A stretch of DNA of 64,000 nucleotides from Brasenia schreberi (Eukaryota; Streptophyta; Magnoliopsida; Nymphaeales; Cabombaceae). The DNA lies in contig JAYKKT010000080.1 in the NCBI GenBank assembly GCA_036023115.1, forward strand, positions 7,825,501 through 7,889,500, written 5' to 3'. The notes under the pieces were generated by a model. The model made no database searches. It saw only the letters and a list, made by a program, of their open reading frames with translations, and had not been told where the DNA came from. The position numbers and the translations under genes are program-made. Positions 11,304 to 24,483 of the stretch are shown here, piece after piece. Numbering within the stretch: the stretch's first letter is position 1; each line of letters starts with the position of its first letter.

Positions 11304-13230
11304 TGCACCCCCTTAACAACACCGCCTCACGACCTCCTTCACACCATTCACCTCAGGAAACCACCAACCGTCGTCTGAAACCATTTCAAACTAGATTCTA
11401 CCACCTCCTTCGAATTGTATAACGAAGAAGTCAAACCGTAAAAGGAACTTAATTAGCTATGAAAAGGGGAGGAAAATAAAGATTCCCACCTACGACCTTT
11501 ATCCGCCAGAAAGGTGTTAAGGATCCAAAACTTACTTCCAATCCACTGAAGAACATTGGAAAGGGGTACTATCATTGCTAGTAATTTTATGTATTAAAGC
11601 CCAGTAAAGAGAGCAAAATACAGCTTCACATTGCCTATGCACCAAGAAGCGGATGACAATAAAATCCGGTAGCTCCACGGGTGGAGACCTATGAACACTG
11701 ACTACGATTCTCGTTACAGGCAAATGGAGATCAAACAATTTCTGTAAACGAAAATGTTTTGCCGGAAAGACCAAAGGATACCCTTGCACTTCAATCTGAG
11801 CTTTAGACGAAAATCTTAAAAGCGAAGCGGAAACGAGCAAAGACCGACCCTCAGAGAAGATATCCGACAGTGTGAGCTCCAGATATGACACCGCGAATTA
11901 CGGACCATACAGTACGGAACCTCCAAGTAGCAGCAGAAGGAACAAGGTGTAAAGCAAGTTGTGTTGACGAGAGGTTCATGCAACCAACTCGGGAAAGCTT
12001 CGGAATCCAAATGAGGAACACGAGGATCAATATTTAATTCCACAACTATTTATAAATTGGTAAACAGAGATCCTCCAACCAAGTTTCTAATCAAAGTTTT
12101 TGTATTGATCTCATTGAGGTATCCTAAGGAGAATAAATTTCCAAAACATGTTTGTGATTGAAAGAGACGGAGGCGATCCACTCTTGCTTTTAAACGTACA
12201 TATGGGATTCTCCCCAGCAACTGGCAAGACGAATCTTCACAAAAGCTACCCCAAGAATCAGTCAAACCAAGCAATCCGAGCGTTCGAAATTGCAGAATTC
12301 CGAGCTTTTCACCTCCAAAGTCGAGACTTAGTCACTGACACGGCGTTTAAACACCGAAGCTGAGAAGAAAAGCCAAACACGTCACGTCTTTGGTAAGAGA
12401 ACCGCCCAAGCCCTTTAGATGATGCATCAAAAGACCAAAAAATGGACGAAATCGAAGCACATTTTCTTCTGCACTTTGTAAACTCTGATCAGACGCTTGA
12501 TTTTCCCAGAAACCCGGAAATTCCTCAACCTGGACGACTGAAAGATCGGAGGTCAAGCTTTCTAATCCACTTGATTTATGAAGACTCTTACCACGGAAGA
12601 TCTTCCTCCACGAAAAGATGAAAATCGGTCGATGGCATCTGCCTGATCATGATATAAATCAAGCGAACTTCCGTTTCAGAAGAGAGCGAGGAACTTCCGC
12701 ATCAACCACAGCTTCGAACAATTTACCTACTGCCGAGTCCGATTCACTGAAACAAATAAGAGAAAAGATACTCATGGAATCATCAGGAACTCAACAAGGA
12801 CCTAAGCAAACAGAAGTAGGAACCATTCTAAACGAAGGAAAGTATCTGAACAAATGAGCTTTTCTTTTGCTTCAGGAACTCGAAGCCGAAGGAAGAGGAG
12901 AAATCACAAGAATGAATCCCGCATTTCCTATCCTCAACACACCCATACACACAGACAAAGACACACTCACACTCGCACACAAAAATAAATCCCGCATTTC
13001 CTCTCGTCAGAACACATGCACACACACAGAGGGAGATGGCAACCTCGATCGACTCAAAGAAATTCAACGATTCGAAGAGAGCGAAAAACTCTTCGTGAAG
13101 TTTTACACGCATACAGAGATTTGCATGAAACTTCTCCTTGTTCACACCAACTAAACATGAAATAAAAATAAATAAATGACAGCAAATCGAAAAACCTGCA
13201 GCAAAGGGAACTGGGTCGCTACAGACCCGC

Positions 13231-13272
<42 letters not shown>

Positions 13273-13330
13273 TCTTCTTCTCCTTCCGTCTGGTTTTGAG
13301 CTTCTTCCCCTCACAGTCCTTCCTCCCTTG
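11304..13330 (-). other. Probable 5' leader/promoter region of the kinase gene
   Basis: No coding exon was recognised. The short open frames on both strands lack domains. The region lies upstream of the kinase ATG, and a CT/GA tract at 13234-13269 would be in the leader or promoter, as is common in plants. Untranslated exons and introns may lie here but cannot be placed without transcript data. Confidence 0.4.
13234..13269. repeat. (GA)n microsatellite
   Basis: A GA run of about 36 bp (CT on the strand of the kinase gene). Confidence 0.95.
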
Positions 13331-13959
13331 CGGCGATTTTCATTTATATTTTAATATAACGAATTTTCGTTTGTACCCTATTTAGTTGTCATATTTACGG
13401 TAATATCCAGTCCATACCGTACGGCCTGGCGGTTAAATGGAAGTACTGTAAGCGGAATAATGACTAAAACACCCAAACTCTTTCACTCTTATTACATCTT
13501 CATCCTCCGGTTTGTGTGCTCCGGATCATAACGCACAACCCACTGAGAAGAACTTGCTACCACAAGCTATTGGTTTACAAGACGAACTATGGCTCTTTGG
13601 AGCATGGTAAACCCAATCAACAAGGCCCAAGCTAAGGTATCAATGATCAAAGCCCGTGAGCTGGCTCAGTCATGTTTGGTCGAGTTCCAAGCTAAGGTCG
13701 AGTTGCTTACCCTAAGCTCGATCCGAATTATATGAAATACGACTGTGCTTAGCTTTATAAGCAAGTTGAAAGGGAAGGGATGAAGTTTCAATTCTTCAAC
13801 TTCATGAATTATATCGTCGTAAGGCACCATTACTTCAAGCAATGCAAGAAGAGAACCTTCGTTTTAATCACCCCATTAGGAAAAGCATTAATCTACAAGA
13901 ACCCATTATCGATTGCTACTAGACTATAGATAGATGAGACGGGCTCTGTTTATTGTCGC

Positions 13960-14045
13960 AATGGGGAGGGAGACCAAAGTTACGCATGCGCATGCTGCAT
14001 ATCAAACTCATGACCTTGAGTTGAGTTCCTAACAATGGAGAACCA
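13960..14045 (-). repeat. tRNA-like SINE fragment
   Basis: On the minus strand: GGTCATGAGTTTGATATGC (B box), then the GCATGCG..TTGGTCTCC and CCCATTGCGACAATAA 3' region typical of the family. The A-box half is degraded. Confidence 0.65.
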
Positions 14046-14387
14046 ATGTTAGGGTGAGGCAAAATTTCTGTCTTACACAAAAATTCTTGGGTTCATTATT
14101 GTATATAAGAAAATATAAGTATTTTAAAGGCATGATTTCATACGAAATATAAATACGCTTCACTTTCGGTCTGCCACTTGTCCCCCGATCTTGTGAGATA
14201 CCGATGTGGATCCACATGAGATAGTTAGATATGCGGCCAAAGGGTGAGGAAAGCTCTCATGCATTCGATACGACTCGGGTGAGTTATGGCTTTGTGGCTA
14301 CTCCTATTATGTAATCATGGGATGAAAATGAAAGCGAGAAGCATGAATATTACAAGATTTGGGTGATACTCATCGTTCTTTTAAAGA

Positions 14388-14490
14388 AAGGGAAGGCCGA
14401 AGCCTGATGCACACCACGGGTATCAAACTCATGATCCTAAATTTGTGACTCGACCCCCTAACCAGGTGACGTATTTTAGCTCGTGGTGCA
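14388..14490 (-). repeat. tRNA-like SINE copy
   Basis: On the minus strand: CACCTGGTTAGGGGGTCGAG (end of A box and spacer), ATCATGAGTTTGATACCC (B box), then GCATCAGGCTTCGGCCTTCC as the 3' part. Confidence 0.7.
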
Positions 14491-15904
14491 GTGCAGTAGG
14501 TACCCACGTTTTGAACAAGAGTTACGATGTTGTGAAGGGATAATATTGTCATTTTAACTGGAGGCGTTCGTCATACTTGAAAACTTTAAAGGACGTTCAC
14601 GATTTTGTTTTGCCAGACCTTTTTCGAACAGCTGAGGTTGTGTGGATCCCCACTGGGGGATTTGTTGTATGTGCCAGTTACTAAAAAGCCCTCGATCTTT
14701 CAAGTGTACACGGGAACAGCTGAGTGCCCAGAAATATAGGCAGGATCCTTCAACGGGTCGGACACGACCCGAACCACGAACATCCAGGTCAAACTTCGGT
14801 ACGCAAAGTTTTTATAATTTATAAATACAATTTTCATCATAAATGTACCTGGTAGGGGTCTTCCCAACCCGCTTGCTTTTCCAAAAAAAAAAGTCTCCCC
14901 ATAAGAAAAATATAAGGCAAACCCTCAAGATAATATATATACTTTACATATCATTTTAATGTTTAAAATTGAAAATATGTGGATTTTAAACATGGTTAAA
15001 ATCTATGTTTGGTACCAAAAATGCTATAAGCCTGCCTGGCTTCACATGCTAGATTCATCTTACAGGTCCGAACTAGTTGTACCAAAGTAATGGATCTACC
15101 TATTGTACCCAAACTCTGACCTGAACAAGTTTGGATATGTCGGGTTCAATCCAAGGAATTTAAGGATTAATTCTCTTGAATTCATCCTATGGGATAGTTT
15201 GCATCGTGCAACTCTGCTGGATTTACGGACTCTTAAAATGTTTGAAAAACTCGAATAAGACGAGGGAGAACTAGCAATATCGTGAACTCAATTTAGCACA
15301 AGTATAATAAAATTTAAAAAAAAGTTTCTTGAGGGTGTGTTTGATATAAAGTTCTAAGAAATTGGATCTTGATTTTTGGTGCTCGCCTAAGTTGAACTGA
15401 TGATGTTGGCGCAAATTGTAGTTCGATAAGCTCAATTTAAGTAAAAAATGTTGTACTTGAGAGAAAGTTGGCCACAAAAAATGGGTCACCAGATTTACAT
15501 GAAAAGAACTTTCTTCTTTCTCATGTTGCTACCCCATCACATAAAAAACCAAGCATTAATACAACTTTTGAATGAATCAGGAACCCATAGTTTTTTGAAA
15601 TCATTATTGGGATCTCATGTAGATCTAAACATGCAGTTCTAGTATCAAGGCCCTGAAACCACCCTCAAGTTCCACAATGCAAACTAAACACTCCGTAATA
15701 ATTTGAATTTTTTTTTCTCATCCGTACTGAATTTTGTAAGTACGCGCGCGCACACACACAAATCCGCTAGTTATTTGGGTCTGCTTCAGTATTTAAAGCG
15801 TGGATCCAACTCGGTGGCATCCTTGTGTGGAACAGTTTTACGGAGCCAGCCCCACCTGCAAATGACCAGATCCGCATTCAATACCCGTGATGAATAGGTG
15901 CCTT

Positions 15905-15912
15905 CCACGTGG
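15905..15912. promoter_or_regulatory. G-box (CCACGTGG)
   Basis: A perfect palindromic CCACGTGG lies about 400 bp upstream of the thioredoxin-like ATG. G-boxes bind bZIP/bHLH factors and are common in light-regulated chloroplast-protein genes. Its function here is only inferred. Confidence 0.4.
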
Positions 15913-16307
15913 CACATCCTTTTAAATGAGTTAACGGGTAACCGGGTCCGGGTTGGGGCATTGATTACGCTGTCCACATCGAGACGGCGACGTAACGGCG
16001 GCGGTTCAGGAAGCTTGACGATCACTTCGCGGCAGTCACGGACAGGTTGCCGGGTCCAACCACAGCAGCATTAAATACGAGACTCAAATTATTCCCGAAC
16101 TGACACAGCATTAAATCGAATTGTTTTCGGGTTCGCAGATTCATCTTGTTTTGGGAGAAAGTTGGCCGTGGCCACACAAAATTCTCTTCGAATGGAGACT
16201 CTATCCGACGCCAAATCCTCTAGAAAATCTCGCCCTTCCCTTCCTCTTCTTTCTGCGTGGCTTCTTCTGGCCCACCAACTAATCCTCGGCGCTTCTCCTC
16301 TCCTACC

Positions 16308-16643
16308 ATGTTCACCAATACCTGCAACTCGCCGAGCTCCCTGAATTTCCCGGCGTCCCTCGGCCTTCCGGCGGCGGTTCCAGCTTGCTCTTCCCTTACT
16401 TCCCGGGCGATTTCCTCCCATTTTCCCGTCCCTCGCTTGTTGGGGTCACCGTCTTCGTCGTCGCAGGGACTGAGGAATTCCGGTAGGAGAGAATGGCTGG
16501 GTTCGGTGGTGGTGGAGGATCGGAGGAGGGATTCAGTGGCGTGCCGAGTCGGGATGGTGGGCGAGAGTGATTTCGGGGAGGAGGTATTGGGTTCAGATCT
16601 CCCCATTCTCGTTGAGTTCGTCGCCGACTGGTGCGGCCCTTAA
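16308..16643 (+). pseudogene. TRX-X: Chloroplast x-type thioredoxin, first exon only, broken at active site
   Basis: From the ATG at 16308 an open frame of 111 codons has a Ser/Pro/Arg-rich, acid-poor start, as expected of a chloroplast transit peptide. It then enters the thioredoxin fold: VGESDFGEEVLGSDLPILVE followed by FVADWCGP. The VEFVA-WCGP wording fits x-type rather than m- (VEFWAPWCGPC) or y-type thioredoxins. Coding similarity stops right after WCGP: the next codon is TAA, so the second active-site Cys and the last two thirds of the fold are missing. There is no GT donor at the break and no continuation was found downstream before GGTTCC-type repeats begin at about 16.7 kb. This is best read as a 3'-truncated pseudogene or a rearrangement breakpoint. 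Confidence 0.8.
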
Positions 16644-16711
16644 AATGACACGCAAGAAATTGCTACTGTGCTATCAATATAGCACACCACACGAAAGACG
16701 AAACCCAACAC

Positions 16712-17015
16712 GGCCTAGCTGGACATGGCCGGTTCCTATCCGGTCGAGCTGTCCCAACCCGAATAATTGGTGAAACCAAAATCACATTCGATTTTCCATT
16801 TTACCTTTTAAAATTGACTGTTCTAGACCATCAATTCTAGTTTTTTTGCTGAATTTTTTAATAAAATTATAGATTTCAAGCTTAAATTTAAACTGTCTCG
16901 AAACTCCCTAATCGAAACCAGTTTCGATCCGGTTCAGGTACGATTCTAAGTTCTCGAACTAACTAAAACCGATGATTTTAAATTGTCAATTCAGATTTTT
17001 ATCCAAAACCAAACA
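16712..17015. mobile_element. GGTTCC-rich hAT-like element
   Basis: The left end is CTGGACATGGCCGGTTCC. The right end, AACCAAACATGTCTAAGC, reads CTTAGACATG when reversed, giving short terminal inverted repeats. The middle holds GGTTCAGG/GAACC motifs. No target-site duplication was recognised. Confidence 0.5.
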
Positions 17016-18989
17016 TGTCTAAGCATAACATTATGTGGGTTCAGTTCTTACACATTGGATCCGTATCTAACCCTGAATATATTGGACCTACATACGGTGT
17101 TGCAAGGTCTGGTCTAACACGAATCAGGTGAAAGAAAACGTGTGCAGACTTTTCAGGTACGGTGGAAATTTTGTGTTTCAGCCCTGTTCAGGTCATGCTA
17201 TTTCGTGTTTGTGAAGAAAACATATCAATTCCAAATATGTTCATCTGTTTTTACTTTGAATGGACACCAACATGGTTTTCAAAAACAGTGTTTGTACTTG
17301 GTCTTTTATGTTTTGCCTCAGATTGTTAGGTATTTCTGTTTTGGGTTGTATATCATGTCATAATTGTGTTCGCCATAAATAGGTCGACTCAAACACAAGT
17401 TCAATATTTTGAGTCAATTTGGGTGAATGTCAACATGAATTTTCACGAGACGGGTTCTATTTTTGTGTCTGAAGCTAGCTTCATTGTACTCATCTGGTGG
17501 CTGGTATGGACCAGCTCGATGATTCGAGCGGGACACGAACCATCTCCGGAACTGAAACAGGAGAACAGGACCCAAAACCGGAACTGAAGATGGAACCTTC
17601 TCAGTGTGCTTATGATTCCATCTTCTTTAAAATCGAATTGAAAACAAAACCGAAATTGATGGCTCCGGATCGAAGTTTTAAATCATATTTCGTTCCGGTT
17701 CTAAGATCTTATCTTTATTTGAACTGAACTTGGACGGAAATCAAACCATAGTCATTGTAGAACCAAACCCAAAACCCAAAGAAAAACCTAAAGAGACTGG
17801 TTTGAAACCGGAACTGGTAGTTTGAAACCACTAGTCTTGTGTTACCTAGAACTCGTTGGGTCCGGTCCGAGGAACATATCAATCAACATAAATTTAGTCT
17901 TGACGCAGAGCATTAGCTCAACTGGCATACTGCTCGACGCCCTTGCTGATAGTGGAGAGTTCAACTCCTCGGGGCTGCTTGTGTGTGCGCGTGTTAGGCT
18001 TCAACCTTTGTAACGAGAAAAACAAAAATTAATATTAAAGTAGGGATTGCGAACCTTACCCCATCGGACCTAGGCTTAGCTCCACAAAGGACCACCCAAC
18101 CCTAAATAAAACCCTAAACAAATCTCAATCAACCTCAACTCCCACAAAACCCTCTATAAACCTAGTGAATAACCATTGTCATAGAAAGTAACAATAAACT
18201 ATATGGGTACAATTGACTATAGAATAATAATTCAGTGCTTTCAACTACTGTGTGTTGGGTGCATGCATGCACTCAAAGAAGGGAAAAACATATTCCTCGA
18301 CCGTTGTTGGTTCGTCTGAAGTTCATTGAGAAGAATAGGATGAGCAGATTGCTTTTACAAGTTATTAAATGAAATCTCAAACTGAACCAATACAGACATG
18401 GTTGATTTCGGGAAAACCTGAACTGAATGAGGACCAGGCTGGTTCCGTTTTCCGTTTGAGTCCTAAACCGTCTGGAATCGGAAAAAGTTATTAAAGAATT
18501 TGAAGTTTTGAACAAAATAAAATAATTTATATTTCGGGAAAACCTAAGTTGGCTCGTGCTCAGCTCAAAGGAGTTAACGAGCTGAACATGAACAAGATGT
18601 TGACTAGACAAGCAAGCCACGACCCGCTCCGGTTCGACCCGTTCGACTCGTCGGTTGGACCTATTGAAAAGTAAGAGAAAGAACTAATCGTAAAAATAAC
18701 TGAGCAAGAATCTAAGGTTTGTTGCCTTCTCTATTATTGTTAAACTCTCCGGCTTGTTGATTTGCTAAAAGTACATTCTCATTATTTTACTCTAATGACC
18801 AACACCCAAGTGCGTGCCGGTGGGTTATCGTAAATTAGAAATTTAATGAACCATTGAGGGAGACATACTTTTAGACCCTCAAAGCACTGTCTCCATGCAT
18901 CATGCAAACTTGATCACCCTAAAATAAAATATTAAACAAAACTAGGTCATTGACAATATTAAATCATTTCCTAAAATAACGGCCAAGTA
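17016..18989. other. Intergenic, GGTTCC-type repeats and one SINE
   Basis: No gene was recognised. Dense GGAACC/GGTTCC repeats occur at about 17.50-17.88 kb and 18.39-18.66 kb (the latter starting near AGACATGGTTGATTTCGG), as in the hAT-like family, but without clear ends. Confidence 0.5.
17905..18025 (+). repeat. tRNA-like SINE copy (near full length)
   Basis: Plus-strand order: GCATTAGCTCAACTGGCA (A box), GTGGAGAGTTCAACTCCTC (B box), then TTAGGCTTCAACCTTTGTAA and an A-rich tail. With the 5033 copy it gives the best view of the whole unit. Confidence 0.8.
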
Positions 18990-19436
18990 TGACAAGACTT
19001 GCGATTCAACTATACTAATATTATTGTCACTTAACAACAACAACAACAATATCTTAATATAGCTCATGATGGTTAGATTTAGAACACTTCAAAAATTTAA
19101 GAAACTTTTTCATCTATGGCAAATCAACATTGGTATAATTGAATGTTGTTAGTATAACCAATGTTGATTTGTCATGATGGTTACATATATGTACATTGTT
19201 AGCTCATGATGTTACATATATGTACATTGGTATATGTATATGTTTATATATATACATATACCAATGTTGATTTGCCATAGATGTGACAAGACTTGTAATT
19301 CAATTATACTAATATTATTGCCACTTGACAACGACGACAACAACAACAACAATATCTTAATATAGCTCATGATGGTTAGATGTAGAACACTTCAAAAATT
19401 TAAGAAACTTTTTCATCTATGGCAAATCAACATTGG
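18990..19436. repeat. About 150-bp direct repeats around an inverted spacer
   Basis: 18990-19134 and 19284-19436 are direct copies (both TGACAAGACTTG.. to ..AAATCAACATTGG) with an (ACA)n length difference. The spacer contains ACCAATGTTGATTTG(C/T)CAT twice, which is the reverse complement of the repeat end, plus a TACATATATGTA palindrome repeated twice. The region can fold in several ways. No coding sequence was seen. Confidence 0.9.
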
Positions 19437-20486
19437 TTATATATATATTATGTATGTTATGTATGAGAGAGAGAAAGAACTCCGAGATATCGAATCCAAA
19501 CTGATTAGGTTCCAAGTCGAGTCAGACATATCCAAGATCCAATCCATTTACAATCCCGAAGATTGGAGCAGTTGGGGTGTGCTGCCTATCCCTTGAAAAG
19601 GGTGGAGTATGCTTCTGTTCTGGCGCCTTCATGGACCATGTTTTTAGTGCATTGTCCATTGCCAACTAACCAGTGCCAAATGAAGGGAATCTGCAGATAG
19701 TGTAAAAGTATTGTCCGTTTTTCAAAATATTGTATTTTTAATGGCCAAGCTTGGGAATCCCAAGATCCCTTAGATGAACTTGTATCTCGTCAAATGTATG
19801 GTACATCTGATATGACACGTTAGGGCATTTTTACACAATGGCGCAAATGTCATCGTATATTACAAAAGGACTCCTAAATTTTACAGAATAGCCGTTTGGG
19901 TTGCAGGTTTGCTTGCTCTGTATTGCCTGAAATCTCTATTGTGAACGACAGAAACACGAACATTTGCCTCCGTGTCCACCCAAAGTGAAAAAGAAAAAGA
20001 GTCGTGTTCTCGGTTGGCCCGTTCTTAATACTGATTTGAAATATAAGAAAGCAAACTCTATTCACATGAAGTTGTTTTTCCTAATTGGCGCACAAAATTG
20101 TTGGTATATAATTCATGATCACAAGTTCCGTGTTCGGTTTACCTAATATGACACGAAGAAGATTGGACGATCAAGTGTTCGAGTAGACCTGTTTCAGGCA
20201 GGAACACAAGACAACAGGATGCAAAGTACGAATGCTATACTGATTCCTGCAAGCACCAACTGGGGAGGCTTTTGAAACAAATACGTCATGCGCACTGCCC
20301 TTAACAATTTGGGTGTTTGATAAGATCCTTTGTTTCTCAGAATAGCATCCTCCTTCATACTCTATCCTTCCTTATAAATCCCAAGGGCAACTCGTATACC
20401 TCAATGGCATATATGTATACACACACAAATACCTGTATATATGTGTGTATGTGCTTATGTATGTAAACAAGAGAGAGTGTACATGA
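19437..20486. other. Intergenic, no gene recognised
   Basis: AT-rich, with short TA/CA tracts near 20.41-20.46 kb. No coding or structured element could be supported. Confidence 0.5.
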
Positions 20487-20701
20487 TATATGCTAGCAAG
20501 ATGTAAGTTTACATGTTAGCATATACAAATAAATTTTAATCATCCAAATCAAGTGATAAATGGTTGAGATTTAAATTTGAAAAGTAAGAAATTGTTTTTA
20601 ATAAAGTACATTTGTGAACTTTTTACTTTTTAAATTTAAATATCAACCATTCATCTTTCTTGAATGGTTGAGATTTATTTAAATAATATTGCTAGCATAT
20701 A
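20487..20701. mobile_element. MITE-like hairpin element
   Basis: A 215-bp AT-rich unit is bounded by perfect 13-bp terminal inverted repeats, TATATGCTAGCAA at 20487-20499 and TTGCTAGCATATA at 20689-20701. Inside, AAATGGTTGAGATTTAAATT pairs with a later ATTTAAATATCAACCATTC. It has no coding capacity. TA flanks both ends and could be the target duplication, but in such AT-rich DNA this is weak. Confidence 0.65.
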
Positions 20702-21339
20702 CCAAGTTTTCTATATACATATATATAGTGATTAGATGTGGCCAACATATGAAATAATATTTTCATGCTCATTCTTTACTTTTAAGAGATATAAGTGTAA
20801 TAAAAATTCTTTTTATATTTTTTAACACACTATAAAACTTTTTAAATAAAACCCATTCTCCATATTAAACAAAAGAGTGAGAATGAGTATCTTTTGTTAG
20901 AACTGGGGCAACATTACACACACGCGCACAAGCACACATATACATATATATATGTTATATTGGTTTTATGTTGTATGTCTACAACATGCTTAGAACTAGC
21001 TTTTACTTGTGAGAGGATGAGTGCAACAAGGGCAACCTATATATTTTTCCAAACATCTTCGTTACGTTCTAAATAGTACTCATTCTCTCTTAAAAGATAA
21101 CGTTGAGCATGAGTATTTATTGTGAGAGGCGTGCACCATCCTGTTTTTCTCCCCTCTCTATTTCTCATACACACATATAGAGAAAGAGACTACTAATGAT
21201 GTTGCACACTCATGCTTGACCAATAAACATTGTTTTTTATCTTTTTATTAAAATTTCTCAAATTTTTTTAAATTATACTCATGTTACAAAAAAGCAATAG
21301 AGAACGTGAGTATCTGGATGGACAATATCATGTTTTACC

Positions 21340-21383
<44 letters not shown>
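21340..21383. repeat. (TC)n(TA)n microsatellite
   Basis: TC run followed directly by a TA run; the reverse complement of the TA-then-GA layout seen elsewhere in the window. Confidence 0.95.
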
Positions 21384-21386
<3 letters not shown>

Positions 21387-21884
21387 ATAATTTGGTGAGT
21401 TTTAGTGTGAAGGAGCCATGACACAGGGTGGTGAAATGCAGCTCCCAACTTCCACTTGGATTTTCTCTCTCGCAATACAATTGAATGTAAAATGCACGAA
21501 AAAGGAAAAGGTGGCGGTGGAAGTACGTACCACACGACTGCCTTTCACCAAAACAAGCACAAGCTGGATACATAATTGTACCCTCTTTTGGCTACTCATA
21601 TGTCAAAACTAAATGGCAAGTTCAACTTTATTGCAAAAGTTCATGCGAGGAGCACAAGGAAAAGTCAGGGTATAGTCCCCCCACCAACGGTGGCAATCTT
21701 GGACCCGACCCGAAAAGTCACGGTCCGTGTCAACCCGATGAATATCACATCTTACCTATCTATTTTTCACAGTTAATATCATCAAGATAAGTTGTTAGTG
21801 CTAGTTAGTTCATAATATTCCAAAATGATTCTTGCACTAATGAATATCATGACATTAATGTCATTTAACTATCTTTTTCCTAAA

Positions 21885-21945
21885 ACCCGAAAAGTCAGCT
21901 CAGAAGTTGCACGTCGTGAGTTCGATACCCGGGGATGTCAGAAAA
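21885..21945 (+). repeat. tRNA-like SINE fragment
   Basis: Contains GTCAGCTCAGAAG and CGTCGTGAGTTCGATACCCG (B box). The 3' region is missing or diverged. Confidence 0.5.
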
Positions 21946-22928
21946 GGGAAAAACACAGGACTTGTTCAGCTCTATCGCCATGTTATGAGTATCGAGTCTA
22001 AGATGCTTGATTTCGAACGATGGAAAATGACACTGCGGAAGCCGATTCAGGTACGGATCTGAACCTGGGAGACTAGATTTGTTTATATCCGGGAACCAAA
22101 TCAGCGAAATGCATGGATTATGGGACCAGTACCTGAATCACCGTAGAAAATAACAGTCCTATACGTAAGACAAACTCTTACCGAGTGGGCCATCTGTATA
22201 TTTGGATCTCTCTGTTTGGACTTTACGATTTTTAAGAGAGAGAGAGAGAAAAAAAAGATGCAGAGGCCAGTCGATTAGACTTGGCAGTTAGTAACGTGCT
22301 GGCCTGGCTGGCTTTTGTTTGCTTCATTCAGTTGCGTTTCCGAGAACTTGTACGAGACCGTGTCGACGTTCAACCAAATGTTTTTGGTTTTACTAAAGGC
22401 ACGCTTTTTATTGTTGAAAATCCTCATATTACTCTCTCTAGAAAATTATATTTTTCTATCTTCTCTTATTGAGAGAGACTTGTTTTATGTGCGTCGCTTA
22501 CATAAAGCAAACACGTTTAGGGTTGATCTCTTATAAAAAAGAGACACATACATACATCTTTTATACAAAGGAGACGAACAAATTATGCGATGTATCTTTT
22601 ATACAACATAGATGTGCTTCGGCGTTTTGTTCTTTTTTTCCTCATTCAGAAAAAAAGATAGAGAGGGACGAAGATGAGGAAAGAGAAGCAAGACGACGAG
22701 GGACAAAAATGGATGTCAATGACAAAAAGAAAAGAGAAAGAAGCGACAGGAAAACAACTTTAAATTTTTTGATATATATTGATTAGATCCTATAAACTTT
22801 TGGCACATGGATACTCATGCTCACCTTTTATTTTTGAAGGAATAAGTATATCCTCTGTATAGCTTGAAAACTTTCTAAATAACACTAATGGTCCCCAAAC
22901 ATAAGAGGTATACATCAGTATGCACAAT

Positions 22929-23062
<134 letters not shown>

Positions 23063-24483
23063 AATTCATGATTAAAAATACTCAAAGATCACAATTGTTC
23101 AATCAATGAGACCGACAATTAAAATTCTAGAGTATATACTAAGTTCATTCATACTTTTGCAAGTACACAAATACAACCCATACTGTGTATATTTGGACTT
23201 AAAGATATTCAAAAAAACATCAATCAATTAATTGAGATTTTCAAAATCAAATAATTGAGATCTTCAAAATCGAATAATTACGTATGCACATATTTTATAT
23301 AAGATTTTAATGCTAGAATCTTATATAATATGTCGGATTATAATTAACATGTTTGTATAAACCTTGTGTTTAGCTTCCATTTCCACGAGTGCTTTAAGAG
23401 TTAAGGTTGTACTAAGCAACCTCACCTCAAAAGTATTCTCATATAAGCACTTTAATGTATATATTTATATATATCTATCGGAGCGGGCTTTATTGAGTTT
23501 GGGGCAGGTCAGGTTTTCAAGTGTGGGGAGGGTTCAGAGTAGTGACTTCATACTCAGTATGAAGTTCAATATGGAAGGATTCTAATATAAGACAGTCCTC
23601 CATTTTGTCCATTTTTTACTAATTGTTTATTTTGAAAAGCCAATGCCCATTGCAGTGGTTGACAAATTCTATGGCAAATTACTCTCTGAATTTTGATGGG
23701 ATTTTAATTTCCTTAAAATTTGATTTTGTTTTAATTGTGCATAATAAGCAGGTTTCAAAGGATCCCTTACCGGACCAACAGTCTTATATAAATAATTTTA
23801 TGAGAAATATAACAGTCCATTGAACCAAGACCTTCAAGAATTTGTAAGTACATTCAATAAAGGTTGATGCCTCTAAGCCTACACCATGAAAGATGATCCA
23901 CAACCCATATGCCTCTAAGCCTGAAGTCATTTATTTTGAAATTATTCATGCCTCCCCACTTCCTTAATATTGTTAAAACGTTACCATTTAATATGGGGAG
24001 GATAATAGACAAATGAACCTATCTGGCCAGATATAAAAAACATTTTTGACGGTTTTAAATCTTCGGAGTCGATGTATAATATCTACCGGAAAAAATAACA
24101 TGACTGTCAATAAATTATGCAAACATAAATGTCGATGTTTTTTGTCACATTTTCGATGGTTCAACTCTTGGAATTGTTTTTCAAAGTATTTCAAGATTTA
24201 TAACCGTCAAAATAGTTGCACTAGATATTGCAAAAAGTCGAATTTGTACCAGTGTGATTTTGGTTTGACTTGATTCAACTTATGATGAGCTTGCTCGTGT
24301 TTGGGTCGTGATCTAAATGAGGGGAAGACAAACTGACCCATTATGCGTCATGACTGGAACATGAACACTAACTGTTCATTTTGGCTTGGCTTGTATAAGC
24401 TCATTAAGTAATGTATGGTTTTCATGTTCATATCCATATATATATATATGTATACATGTGTGTGTATATATATACACAGACAT

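Larger units (their letters stand above)
13331..15904. other. Intergenic, repeat-bearing
   Basis: No genes were recognised. Two antisense SINE-like pieces are listed separately. The remainder is AT-rich single-copy-looking DNA with weak GGTTC-type repeats near 15.05-15.2 kb. Confidence 0.5.

Noticed and set aside
12618..13154. Plus-strand frames of 79 and 95 codons upstream of the kinase.
   Set aside because: Low-complexity composition, no domain, and they lie in the likely leader/promoter of the opposite-strand gene.
16220..16606. Minus-strand frame of 128 codons opposite the thioredoxin exon.
   Set aside because: It is a shadow of a GC-rich coding exon; the plus strand carries the recognisable thioredoxin motifs.
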